A DNA stretch of 64,000 nucleotides, from the NCBI GenBank assembly GCA_009760855.2, contig WPIO01000018.1, positions 1,317,001 through 1,381,000 on the forward strand. The letters are read 5' to 3'. How positions within the stretch are numbered: the stretch's first letter is position 1; the number at the start of each line of letters is the position of its first letter. Made by a program: the position numbers and the translations under genes. The notes beneath the pieces were generated by a model, which had not been told where the DNA came from, ran no database searches, and was given only the letters and a program-made list of their open reading frames with translations. This DNA is from Cristatella mucedo. Taxonomy: Eukaryota > Bryozoa > Phylactolaemata > Cristatellidae. Below are positions 24,600 to 34,999 of the stretch, one piece after another.

Positions 24600-25369
24600 C
24601 GTACTCCACTGGCGATCCTCCACTGGTGAGACTAGTCGATCTATTGCAAACGTAGCTACAGCAGACTTCCGGCTTGGTACCCACAGCTTGTCAGCCGGAC
24701 CATTTGGATGGCATTGTTTCGCAGCTGGAAACTCGGCAGCGACCGGCTGGTGAGTGACATCCTGTAAACGCCATTGAAGAATGCCATAATCATCCATTTC
24801 ACAGCTTCGACCACCCTGCGAGCATCGGCAAGACAACGGATTGCATATCCTAGTGTCGGCAGCACCATCGCAGGGCGTCGGCAGCACGGTGAATTTTGCC
24901 ATCGCTGCAAGAGTGCCACTGCTGGAGCACACCGATACAGGAAACTTTACATTTTGTGGCTCAAGTAGGCCAGCTGGGCGTTACGATACAGATGCCAAGG
25001 GAAATTTCGTCAATGGTGAGTGCTTACACCTGCTCCATACTGGCTTAAGGAGAGGGCTGGTGGCTTTATTCATAGAAGGAACTTTGGCTGGAGAGTTATC
25101 GGCAATGTATTCGTAGGGACAGCTGCAGTGGCAGCCGTTGCTGCTGTTTCTGCCTTTATCCAAAACGGATGCTGTGGGTGCCAGGATAGCATAGTCACTT
25201 GCTACCATCGGCTCAGATGGTCCTGCTTGCCATTGATCTTTTCGGACAGCTTCTGCAGCCAGAACTTCTGTTTGGACCTTTTTATTTCTAGTTATTCTGC
25301 TTCCTTGCCTGAGCCCAGGCTCTATTGCACGGCCCTTTCGCCGGCCTCGATGCTAGTGTCTGCATTTTT
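24600..25369 (-). pseudogene. Copy U10: exons B and C (subfamily II)
   Basis: Minus strand: C 24600-24761 is the cleanest subfamily II exon C (162 nt; DVTHQPVAAEFPAAKQCHPN ... ADKLWVPSRKSAVATFAIDR), with acceptor TTTACAG and donor ACG/GTACGG. B 24850-25369: VRKDQWQAGPSEPMVASDYA, VNKATSPLL-like MNKATSPLLKPVWSR, a TAA at 24981-24983 identical in position to U7, then RPAGLLEPQNVKFPVSVCSS. The exon B donor has changed from GTATG to ATATG and the acceptor AG is lost. The B-C gap is 88 nt. Confidence 0.48.
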
Positions 25370-25554
25370 CAGGCAATAATAGTAGCACTGCCGACTCAGT
25401 ATTGTTTATTAAACCTCGAAGGCCATGCCTCCAACTGTGCTTAATCCAGCAGAGAGCTGGGCAGGACCGGCTCATTTGAGCATCCAAAACCGAAGTCGCC
25501 CGGCTGCCTAGACCCAGCAGCAGTGGCGATTCGCTCGCACAGCTGAGGGCCGCA

Positions 25555-25690
25555 ATGGGTCACTACTTAAGGCGGTTGCTTTTTACGACCTCGAAACCGA
25601 GGTCACGGGTTGGAATCCTGCAGTAGGCGATTCTTAATCGCTACTGCAAGCTGTGGATATGGCCACTATGGCTCTTCTGTCGCACTATAA
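25555..25690 (+). mobile_element. tRNA-derived SINE (+)
   Basis: tRNA-like head with GGCGGTTGCTTTTTACGACC and the B box GGTTGGAATCC near 25612, then GCGATTCTTAATCGCTACTG (self-complementary GCGATT/AATCGC), GGCTCTTCTGTCGC and a TATAAAAAG tail. Same body as 5349-5480, 53510-53660 and 59835-59940. Confidence 0.65.
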
Positions 25691-25699
25691 AAAGATTCT

Positions 25700-25855
25700 G
25701 TTAAATATATTTATAATTTATTCATATAGCGCCCCAAGAGAACTTAACCTCTATTCAGGCGCTTCACATATGCCTCGGGGCTCGAGCCAATGACCTCAGC
25801 AGACCTTGGTCGGGACGAGCATTTTAACGGCTGTACCAAAGCAGCTCGGCACCAA
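25700..25855 (-). mobile_element. Composite SINE: tRNA-like head with an L2-type 3' tail
   Basis: Minus strand: GAGCTGCTTTGGTACAGCCG (compare a tRNA A-box region) and CCAAGGTCTGCTGAGGTC, then GGCTCGAGCCCC (B-box position, 25777-25788), followed by GAAGCGCCTGAATAGAGG and TTCTCTTGGGGCGC, the hairpin of the L2 3' end, and an AT-rich tail. This is the arrangement expected of a SINE that borrows the end of its partner LINE. Confidence 0.6.
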
Positions 25856-27224
25856 CTAGTAGGTATTTATTTATTTTATTTATTTATCTCAAGATTGAAA
25901 ATACGGAGATTTCACGTATGAAAGTTACCAAGCTGCAAGGACCGACAATAAAACACCATACTAGGACGACCGTCGTGCAACTACCATTCACCTGAGCTTC
26001 TTCACCACAGCAGCTGCTAGCCTGGGCCAAGGTTGGGATCCTAAGCCAAAGGTGGCAGGAGTTCGGGTCTGACCGAGTGGCTGCAGTGGCAGAGCGTCTG
26101 CACAGTTGCAACTGCACAGCTGCTATGTGGCCACAAGTTCGGGTATTCTTGGCGGCCAACTTCCCTAGCATCGTCTTAGCCTAGATGCCCATGTGCCCAG
26201 CTTGTAGAGCCCATTCCCTCAGTGCAAAGGATCGGAATCGCCAGCCACCAGAAGCCATTTAATTCAGGCTGTTGCCTGAAACGAAGCCGGTTGGACCTCG
26301 GCATTGGTAGTCGCTTGCCTCTTCTGGCCGGTCGAGCATCAAAGTTACCTCTAGCGGTGGCTGTGCTCGGGCTACAGCACGGCCACCCATAACTGATGGT
26401 CGGCGACGGAATGAAGAAGGATGAGAGATGCCAGAGAGGGAGTCAACACTTAGTGCTTTTAGATGTGCACGGAGCTAGTGCTTCCAGGAGCTGGTCATCA
26501 ACGGTCTGGCCTATGGGCTTTGAGAGCAAGGTCATAAGTCAAAGACAGGCAGCTGCTGGTCCATGTTTGCCTACTAGGTTGGGAGTGCTGAGAGCTCTCG
26601 TGTGTTGGGATACTACCGAGGAAACAATTCAGACGAATGAGCTGTGCTCTATTAATTTTGCCAGCAACAACTTCGTACTAAGCTTGACTCGTAGCGGCTG
26701 TGATTTTGAAGGCTCAGCTTAAGTAAATATGTTCAGATTTTTCCAGTGATTCCTTACCTGCAAGACGTAGAAGTCCCTGTTCCTGGGTAGGTGCATATTC
26801 CTTGCTTACCCCTGTAACTATGCCTGCCTTCGTTTTGATCAGCCGACTGGCAAGAAGTTGACACTTATAAGCAGAAACAAGAACAATAACTCAAACGTAC
26901 TTCCAACTAAGTCAGTAGTGTGGTTTTAACGACCATAATAATAATAAAAACGGTACTAATATGTTTTGTGCAACTCGTTTAGGCAACTGACGCCACCAAA
27001 ACGCTTTACAAGTGCATGTGAAGTCAGCTGTGGCCTAGGTTTTGTCTCTGGAAAAAACAGAGCCATAAAAATAGGAAGCAGGTATCCTGCCTTGAAGAGT
27101 ACACTAAAGTAAGCATGCAGATAACTGGCACATGGTATGTGAGACATGTGACTGGTAGCATACACTAAATTATGTACATATAGGCAGACGCAGCAAACTC
27201 GGAGAAACTTCGACATGTTCATAC
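25856..27224 (-). repeat. 5' flank of U10 and T module of U11
   Basis: 25880-26600 is the subfamily II flank (counterparts 16900-17750 and 23300-24000). The minus-strand frame 25884-26171 is not otherwise supported. 26740-27224 is the T module. A TTTAT run (25864-25888) is a small tandem repeat. Confidence 0.5.
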
Positions 27225-27671
27225 CGTACTCCACTGGCAATCCTCCTCTGGCAAGACCATTCGATCTCTAGCCGACGAAGCTACAGCATACTTCCGGCTT
27301 GGTACCCACAGGTTGTTAGCTGTACCGTATAAGTAGCATTGTTTCGTCGCTGGAAACGTTGCAGCATCCGGCTGGTAGATGACTTCCTGCAAACGCCAAT
27401 GAAGATTACCACAACTGTGCATTTCACTGCTTCCACAACCCAGTGAGCAACGGCAAGAAAACCGTATTGCATACCCTAGTGTCGGCAGCACTAGCACAGG
27501 GCGTCGGCAGCATGTTGGGCTTGGCCATCGCTGCAAGAGCGCCAGTGCTGGAGCACACCGATCGTAGAGACTTAAGGCTTGGCTGCTCAAGTAGAATCAT
27601 CATCATCGCCGTTTTCACTATCGTTGTTGCTGTATAAATAATAGTGGTTGCAGTCTCTGGCATGCGTCATT
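27225..27671 (-). pseudogene. Copy U11: exon C, truncated exon B, exon A (subfamilies fused)
   Basis: Minus strand: A about 27597-27671 (MTHARDCNHYYLYSNNDSEN then G and four Asp), joined directly to the last 120 nt of exon B (27475-27594; SVCSSTGALAAMAKPNMLPT ... AADTR, donor AGG/GTATGC), then exon C 27225-27386 (EVIYQPDAATFPATKQCYLY ... EEDCQWST, open, 162 nt). The A-B intron and most of exon B are deleted. Intron B-C is 88 nt. An NLTR2 fragment sits just upstream of exon A. Confidence 0.48.
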
Positions 27672-27744
27672 CCGTGTAGAAGACCATGTTAAATCAAACA
27701 TGAACTCTTGGCCACTGTTTAGTAAAACATGTAGCAAGTTGCAT

Positions 27745-28225
27745 GCATCGACCCACAAGGCCCGCCACGGCTTGGCTCCTTCATACCTAGCTGAACTGCT
27801 TCATCAGTTTCAGCCTGTTCGTGCACACAGGTCCTATGTGGACAATAAATTAGCTGTTCCATTCCCTCGCTTAAAGACAGTCGGTGACAGAAGCTTTAGC
27901 TCCGCAGGTCCTAGACTGTGAAACTCACTTACACAAATTCTTACGCAACGACAACTACTCTCCTACTGCCGACTATGGCACATCCTTTTCAGCGGTCCTG
28001 AGCTGCTACTTCTATGCTAATCACTACTCAACTGCTCTCCTGACTCTGCTAAGCTTCCCACTTTCTCTTTGTTGTGTGAGACTAAGTCTGTCGGCCACCG
28101 AATGCGTACCAAAGGCCGCTTAAGCTGTGAGTGCGTTATACAAAACTTTCCTGCGTTAGAAATACATGGTTTTTATGACTTTGTGGAGTTAAAGACTGAG
28201 ATACATAATACATACATTGGGTTAT
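27745..28225 (+). mobile_element. NLTR2: second CR1/L2-type retrotransposon, 3' fragment
   Basis: KARHGLAPSYLAELLHQFQP, VPFPRLKTVGDRSFSSAGPR and, after one stop, NSLTQIL form the C-terminal signature of CR1/L2 reverse transcriptases. The residues and the 3' end (CACCGAATGCGTACC, GACTTTGTGGAGTTAAAGAC, then GATACATAATACATACAT) differ from the L2 family here, whose tail is an (ATT)n run after a hairpin. Further copies at 32200-32690, 43250-43615 and, reversed, 5965-6150. Confidence 0.8.
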
Positions 28226-29769
28226 GCACAGGTAGGTACCCATAGCACATAGGAACTAAAAAAATAGTACATCATTGAAGTGAATGGAAAGCAGACCAAC
28301 AGATGTGAGTCATGAGTTTAGACTACTAGATGTGAACTTGTTGTGGGACGTCACCGTAAATAGAATCGATGTCCAGATTTTTGCTGGGTACTTGCTGATG
28401 GACGGATGACTGAAGCATTTTATTTTAGTATAAAAATAAATCTGACACGACCTGATGCCATAGACTGGATTATGCTGGACAGCACTTGTAGAAGAAACGA
28501 TGTTATATGGGCCGACTATTGCCAGCGAGTGCAGCAACTTATATGCCAGACTGAAAACATCGGAAGATGATCGTCATCCTCAATTCGGCTACTAGGTCTG
28601 CTCTATCATCCTAATAATAATAATAATAACGCTCTTGTTAAAGCGCCCTCCGAGAAGTCACTCTCTCTCAAGGCACTTAGGCTGACTGTGCTTCAGCGAA
28701 GCCATTGGATATAGACATTCAAGGCCAACAGTGATGCTTGGAATCCTATGAATACGAGCCACCTCTAAGAGCGAACAGATAGAAACTGTTAGACCAAGCA
28801 AAGTTCATTAGCACACATGCTGCACTGCATACACTCGATTGGTCGTTAAAAAACGACCGACAGGACAGAAAAAACCGCCACCGGTTCTGCAGCCTTCTGA
28901 CGATCGGTTGCAGCGAAAGTTGCAGCAGTCTCTGTATTGGCAGCACATTTACAGCCATACTGAATTTGCAACAAATATTCTCGTTTCAATTTTGCCAACA
29001 CAGGTCGATCGACAGGTACCATTATGAAGGTATCATGCATTTTCTCACTTTAGCAATCGGCACAATGCAGACCTACAGGTCTCATGGATAGCGCTCAAGG
29101 GAAGGTGCTCATCGAATAATTGATTCCTCAACAGATTTAGCAGCAACGTGGTAAACGCACTCCCTGCTACACATTCTTAGTCAGTATTAGGATATGGCAT
29201 AGTAAATCTAGCTTTTCCTTTATGCTCGGGGGTAGGGAAGCAGTACTGGCTGAAGAGCTGGCAGCCGCTAGGTGAACGAAAGGCAAGCGACGTCCGCGTC
29301 ACGGCAAGTACCTGGTGGTCTGCCTAAAAGCTGCCGTAGCGGTTTGAAAGCTGGGTAGTGTAGCTGAGTGATTTAGCTTCTCTTTGTTTGAGGCTGCCGA
29401 GGTGCTGTAACAGGGCGAGAAACTGAGCGAAATTCTAAACTTGAAAACTTAACCAACTTGAAAGCTCGAGCTCAACCTCGTTATTAGCATTAGGTCATTG
29501 AAGCCACCATTGTTGCTTGAGAGCGTGTACACTTGGCTGGTATCGAAGAGCCGTTCGTCATACAAGCAGAGGCAGCTGCTTCGTTATCGTTGTCTTTTGG
29601 CCTGAAGCAATGTTTGCTAGTGCTTACCTGAAATAGTGAGATGCTGCAAAACAGCCCAAAAGAAGGATATGCACTGGCTCAGCTCAGCACCGGTAACTTG
29701 GAGTCGAAGCCTCCGCCTAGTGAGAATGATCCAAAAAGCCACGGTCGAGAGCCGGTACGGCACACACTG
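28226..29769 (-). repeat. P module of U11
   Basis: Full-length P module with the standard anchors: GACACGACCTGATGCCATAG near 28445, an L2 tail at 28610-28680, GGTCGATCGACAGGTACCAT near 29004 and GCAAGCGACGTCCGCGTCAC near 29284. It shows the uninterrupted site (GAATGATCCAAAAAGCCACG) where U8 has a nested L2. Confidence 0.65.
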
Positions 29770-31592
29770 AACCCTAAGGCAACCGGAAGGTGACGGTTGC
29801 CGGCAGGTTCAGGGGTCAAACGCTGGCAAGCCAATCCGCTCGAGTCGACTGTCACCTACAGCGACTGCTGGGTGCCAGTAAGCTCAGTTGTTAGATCTCT
29901 GGCAACCTATTTGGTCGCTTTACAGGTGAATACTGTGCTAGGTCTAAGATTTAGATTGTCTGTTCATGCTATGCCAATTCAAAATGAGTGACCAAGAAGG
30001 TTCGTCCGAGGAGTACCGATGCACGGCAAAAGGCTAGAGTGATGCATCCTCATTTACAAATCAGGTGGCTCTCCGTCGTCACTGACAATTTGTTAATTGT
30101 TGGACAGCACTTTTGAAGGCAGCAGCTATTTGCAAAGAGAGGTTAGCGTAAAGATGAAAGTTAAATTTAATAGCTGTTTTCGTAAGATCACCGAAAATGT
30201 AAGAAATTGAACAGCAAGATTCATATTTTCAATAAAAAAGCTTTACTAAATGAAGATAGGAGCTATCATTCTACCACGGTGAAAAAAGCGTAGCAGATCA
30301 GTAATCTCGATCTGCGAAGCACTCAAGCGTCATCAAAAAACTCAGTAGCATGACAAAATAAGTACTGCTTCATGTTCGTGAATGGAGCCCGTGGACAACA
30401 ATGCCATAACTAAGACACCGTCGATGCTCTTCAATTTCGACCGGCAGTTAGGCAGGTCGGATAGACCTGTATAAATAATATGTAGGTGGCTCAAGTGTAA
30501 TTCGTTCAGACAGTCAGGAAACGTCAAACAGCCAAGATGCTCTACCACATTGCTGAAATCTTCAAGGCCTACGGCTTGGAATAGAGCAGTATGCCTCATA
30601 CAATTTTTGTTTAAGAAAAACCTCATCCACACTCAGTGAGCTACTGGCTCGAGGCTAGAAACGCTTATGCAGCTGCAAGTCAAATATAGTAACCTTGTAA
30701 CTAAGATACATTCGTGTAAAGAAAATTGAGCTATTTCCGCAAAGAATTGCTAACATCTGTTACTCTTATCTTTGGATTTGATATACACGGATCATTCACC
30801 TTAACCTTTCGTGGGTACGTATCATACCATCAGGTCTTCTCATTATACCTACTATATACCACTTTTTGGCTCAGCTAAGGAATATTCGTTCTATGATTCC
30901 ATGCATATAGAGTTGAAAAGCTTTCACAAGTCGCAATTCACACTGTACCGACGTTATGAAATTCCGTGAATCTTGAAAAACGATAAAAATAAATGCTTTA
31001 ATCTACTAGTTTCTCACACCATATACTCTATCTGTGTTACTGTCGCACGTGAACTTATCCATTGTTGGGAATGTAAATGTCATGCCTTTCTAGTTATAGT
31101 GCATCTTTATGCATCAAATTCGTCAGAAAAAGACATATTAACATCACAAGTATTGTGTTTATTGGCATTTGAAGGGCATTAATTGGTCAGCTACAACGTT
31201 TAAACACGTACACGTTACGTCTCATTTATAAGAAAATCACGCCACACTATTCTCCGGATAACCACATGGATTGTATCATTGAGAACTGAAAACGATAAAT
31301 GCTTTGAAATTGTGAATGTCATTGGTTCTGGGGCTGGTAATTTGGAATGTGTGCAATCAGCCGCTAGGGCTGCGAGTGAGCTAGGAAAAAACTCTCCACC
31401 AATGTACTTACATAATAGAGTGGCTTTGCGTAGTAATAGACGCAGATTCATCGGTTCAATTTACAATTAATCACTGCTTGTAAGCAATTTACTCATCGCC
31501 AATTTGCAAGAACCAACAAGAAATGCAGCAAAACCGTAACAGTACAAGAGAAATCTAGCAGGTTTATATGACACAGGTGACTGAACTCTTAC
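29770..31592 (-). repeat. R module of U11
   Basis: Continues P without a gap and carries the R anchors (AAATTTAATAGCTG near 30163, GGTGGCTCAAGTGTAATTCG near 30486). The part after 30700 is AT-rich and only weakly like 11200-11990. Frames at 30342-30632 (-) and 30973-31182 (+) are unsupported. Confidence 0.5.
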
Positions 31593-31830
31593 CTGGCCCG
31601 TGTTACCTGAGTCTGAGTTTCACATTCCAGCACGGCGTTGTCGAGGAAGGCTACTTCTGCTAGAGTAGCGTCGGCTGGTAGAAGTCGCTTAAGTCGTAGC
31701 TCAAGATATGAAAACTGTGTACCAGCAACGCAGTCGAGTATAAACAACTGAAACCCCTCCTTTCTACATCTTCTCTTTCGACGTAACGACAATTCGACAA
31801 ATTCATACAGGGCAAATGACAGCACAGCAA
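31593..31830 (-). CDS. Putative exon G of U11
   Basis: Minus-strand frame with FSYLELRLKRLLPADATLAE, VAFLDNAVLECETQ and two alternative donors, CAG/GTAACA at 31607 and CAG/GTAAGA at 31593, 14 nt apart. The copy at 12008-12140 keeps both donors at the same spacing. It lies upstream of R, P and exon A in the reading direction and could be a 5' exon of the unit. The 5' border is not resolved. Unknown product. Confidence 0.38.
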
Positions 31831-32199
31831 TGTTGTTTTCCTTTCTAATAGTACAGCGATTCCACTACCCTCGCGACTTTAGGTAGGACCGGAGGTTAGC
31901 GTAGGTTGGTGGACCAGCCGTCGTTAACGTCCCACCGGGTAGCCGTACAGTAGGTGCGCTTCTAAAACTTTCCCCCATTTCGAATATTGGACTTTGTGAT
32001 TTTATACCAGCCGCATTTCAACTGATGTGATAAATTTTTCCAAGAATGTCGAACAATTTCTTGAAAGTAAACGAAGATAAGACTGAACTGCTGCTCCTAA
32101 GTCACCGTAAGCGCACGGCTAGATTAGAAAGCTTTGGTCTTAACACGTATCTTTAAACCAGCATGAAGTGTTGCGGATTATTCACTAAATATTTGCGGA
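31831..32199. other. Unassigned spacer between U11 and the tandem duplication
   Basis: No ORF or repeat match. ATATTTGCGGATTATTCACTAA is locally duplicated near 32170-32210. Confidence 0.35.
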
Positions 32200-32690
32200 T
32201 TATTCACTAAATACTGAACATTGTACTAACGCCGACAGACAAGGCCCGAAACATCTTGGGTAATTTCTACCTAGCTGAACAACAGCAACACATCCCGCCT
32301 CCTCATGCCCTCTGTTCCTGTACGGAAAGAATATTTGCTTCTCCATTCCTCCACTTATAGGCTCTTGTGACCGAACTGCTAGCTCTGGCAGTACTAGGCT
32401 TCGGAATTCGCTCCAACCGTTCTTACGCAGCGACATTGAGTCTCCTACTGCCGACTACGACACATCCTTTCAGCGTTCCAGAGACGCTACTGCCATGGTA
32501 CTCACCACCTCACCTGCTTTTCTTACTGTGCTACGCTTCCCAATTTCTTTCGTTGCTTGAGATGAAATAAGTTGGCCACCGAATGCGTACCGAAAGCCGA
32601 TTAGGCTGCGTGCAATTAACAAAGCTCTCCTGCGAACACCAACATAGCTTTTGTGACTTTGTAGATTTGCAGACGTAGATACATACTTAC
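32200..32690 (+). mobile_element. NLTR2 3' fragment, first duplicated unit
   Basis: Degraded equivalent of 27745-28225: GACAAGGCCCG, GTTCTTACGCAGCGAC, CCTACTGCCGACTACGACAC, CCACCGAATGCGTACCGAAA, and a TAGATACATACTTACATA tail. Frameshifted throughout. Collinear with 43250-43615 in the second unit. Confidence 0.7.
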
Positions 32691-33189
32691 ATATTGTGAA
32701 TGCCGCTAGCGAGATTCCTCGACTGCAGAGCGTACTTGCAGTATTCCATCTCCCTAAAGATTGCTTGATAGCAACGACCGAGCCTCTGATACGAATGAAA
32801 CCTCTATTACGAATGAAACAGAAACAATTGGTTAAAATCTTCGCTGGAAGCTCATTGAGCTCCGTGCACCTGCAAAAGAGATTACCGCATGGGGCACCTG
32901 AAGCCGCAATGCAACAGGAACGAGGCATAATGCCAACCTACAACATCCGCTTACTGGCAAAGTGTAAAATATTCAATTATTACTCTCATATTAAAATGCC
33001 TTGGAACTGTGCGGATGAAAAGTGAGAGCAATTGCGATCAGTTTATCAGAATCATTTCCACTTGCCGGTTTCTCTGAGAATTCCTTGAAAAATCTTGCAA
33101 GTGCAATAAGTAACAACTGCAACTTTTCACTGGCGATCCTTTGTGTACAGTTAGGGGCCGAAACATACAGCACGAATAATATGCATAGC
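32691..33189. repeat. Duplicated spacer (with 43616-44110)
   Basis: GAATGCCGCTAGCGAGATTC, then GAGCTCATTGAGCTCC, CAACATCCGCTTACTGGCAA and TTTCTCTGAGAATTCCTTG, all with close counterparts in the second unit. The open frame 32696-33025 (+) is not preserved in the second copy. Confidence 0.6.
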
Positions 33190-33839
33190 ATAAGTGGCTG
33201 TTATTTTTATTGCATTGTTTCGACGATAAACCGACAATTTTAGGAAATTTCTTCTAGCTATTCGACATATCACAAGAACTTTGCAGGACTGCAACCAATA
33301 TCGATGCCCCGGTTTCACCTCTGATTTTCGAAGCACCTGGTTGTGAGAATGACACTGAACTATGCAAATTTCACTCAGCTTTTAACTATGCCTTTGTGAA
33401 AACCCATCTTTGTTGATTCAGTTTTTCAGTGAGAACTCTCTCCGAACTGTCAGTTCATTACATCCTCTACTGTCTTTCTTGTACAGAGCTTATGTCGCTC
33501 AGTCTTCATTTGATCTATCATTCTTTGACGTGCTCTACTACCCTGTGACGCTCGTTTGCATGATTACCGCCTCTCTTTCTATCCCTTACTGAGCATCCTT
33601 GAGCTTGCACACAGTCTCTCTCTCTCTCTTTCTTCTGTCTGGTTTTTACTGTCTGTGTTACTGTCCCTCTCTGTCCTCTCAAGCTCCTGTATGCAAGTCG
33701 GGATGCTATGTATTACTCAATGCATATTACTCCATCTTAATATTCCTATTGCCTTTGGTTCTTAGCGACATATTATTGAACCGGCACCCAGTTCCAAGAC
33801 AATAAACATACACAACTTTGTCGGCATTAGTCGTTTTTC
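33190..33839 (-). repeat. M1 module (unit alpha, first copy)
   Basis: Shared with 42376-43249, 44111-44999 and 50640-51489: CTGCAACCAATATCGATGC, then TTTAACTATGCCTTTGTGAAA, TTCAGTGAGAACTCTCTCCG and a CT-rich microsatellite (33614-33660 here). Non-coding; frames are driven by the CT run. Confidence 0.6.
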
Positions 33840-34999
33840 TATCAACCATGATTGTCTTTAATGTCTAGACTAAGGTATGCCCGTAAGTAGCACCTCACCT
33901 AATTAACGACTGTCAGACTATAGATTCAGTTTGATGCAGCTATGGAAAGCCCCTGCCAACTCACAAACTACAAAAAGAAAGAATTTCACGGCATCGACTA
34001 AGCTGGTATAAGCTCAGAGGGCTGCTAAAGAATGCCAGTTGCTGAAAGTCGATAAAAAGGTGTACAACCTTCCAGAAGGGGCTATTAATGATTAACCTTG
34101 CTTGCACCCCTCGATAGCTCTCAAGGTCAAGCACCGGGAGCTGCTGCAACGACTAGCATTCCAAGGGTACCAGCCTTGACTATCAACGAACCCATTGGCC
34201 AGCTGAGCAGGAAGTGGTTTGCTACATACATAATAATAGCAGGAAGAGGCCTTCGGCAGCTCTAAGGCTGGGTCTTTGCAGGTTGGCACTGACTCTTCCT
34301 AGATTATTTAGCCAATCTGCTCCTGTCAGGTGCAGTGGACACATGTAAATCTGACCCAAACCACTTGCAGCAAGGATGTTAGCACCCATTTAAAGCCACG
34401 GGGGGCCTTCTAACCAGCGGTCGCTAGCTGTGGCTGAGTCCAGTTATGAACACGGGGCAGTAACCACGGGCATGCTGTTTGCCACTGATCAGTGGAATGG
34501 GTTATGTGGGTGTGAATTTCGCATCTTAGACCTCACAAAATAGGAATGTAGCGACTCAAATTTGCGATTCTCTGGTCAGCAGTGTTCCTGTAACACTGGT
34601 TACTTGCTGATGGAGTGGTGCTTCTGCTGCTGCCACATAGCGATCGATCGGGATGATCAAGGACTCGTAAGAAGCTTATTCTGTCTGCTCCATTGATGCG
34701 ACATCCAGATTAACAAGGGTAGGACAGTGATTTTGTATCCATGCCCGCAAAACACACCAAGCTAGCTATCGGTGTGTTGGCAAAAAGCAAATGCATAGCA
34801 CGACAAAAAAGTCTTATCTTTTGAACTACGTCGGAGCAATGGAGTGGGATATTCAACTCTTACCACACAGCTCGGGCGGTTCTAGCCACAAGAATGACTA
34901 GTAACTAGATCTCCCGAAACCTTAACTAAGAGACTTGGACCGTTGACTTTATTATGTAAAATTGTACTGAGCGGTAAGTGTACATTTCGCAACCTTAAC
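33840..34999 (-). repeat. M2 module of U12 with degraded exons F and E
   Basis: Counterparts at 45000-46150 and 51490-52760. On the minus strand, exon E would be 34545-34820 (acceptor AG mutated to AA; YVAAAEAPLHQQVTSVTGTL legible but flanked by stops). Exon F would be 33990-34085 (FWKVVHLFIDFQQLAFFSS; donor GTGAAA). Both look inactive here. Confidence 0.45.

Noticed and set aside
25777-25788. Possible functional tRNA gene
   Set aside because: The A-box region is imperfect, the acceptor stem does not close, and an L2-type tail follows; a SINE explains it better.
32696-33025. 109-codon frame on the + strand
   Set aside because: Not preserved in the duplicated spacer at 43616-44110.
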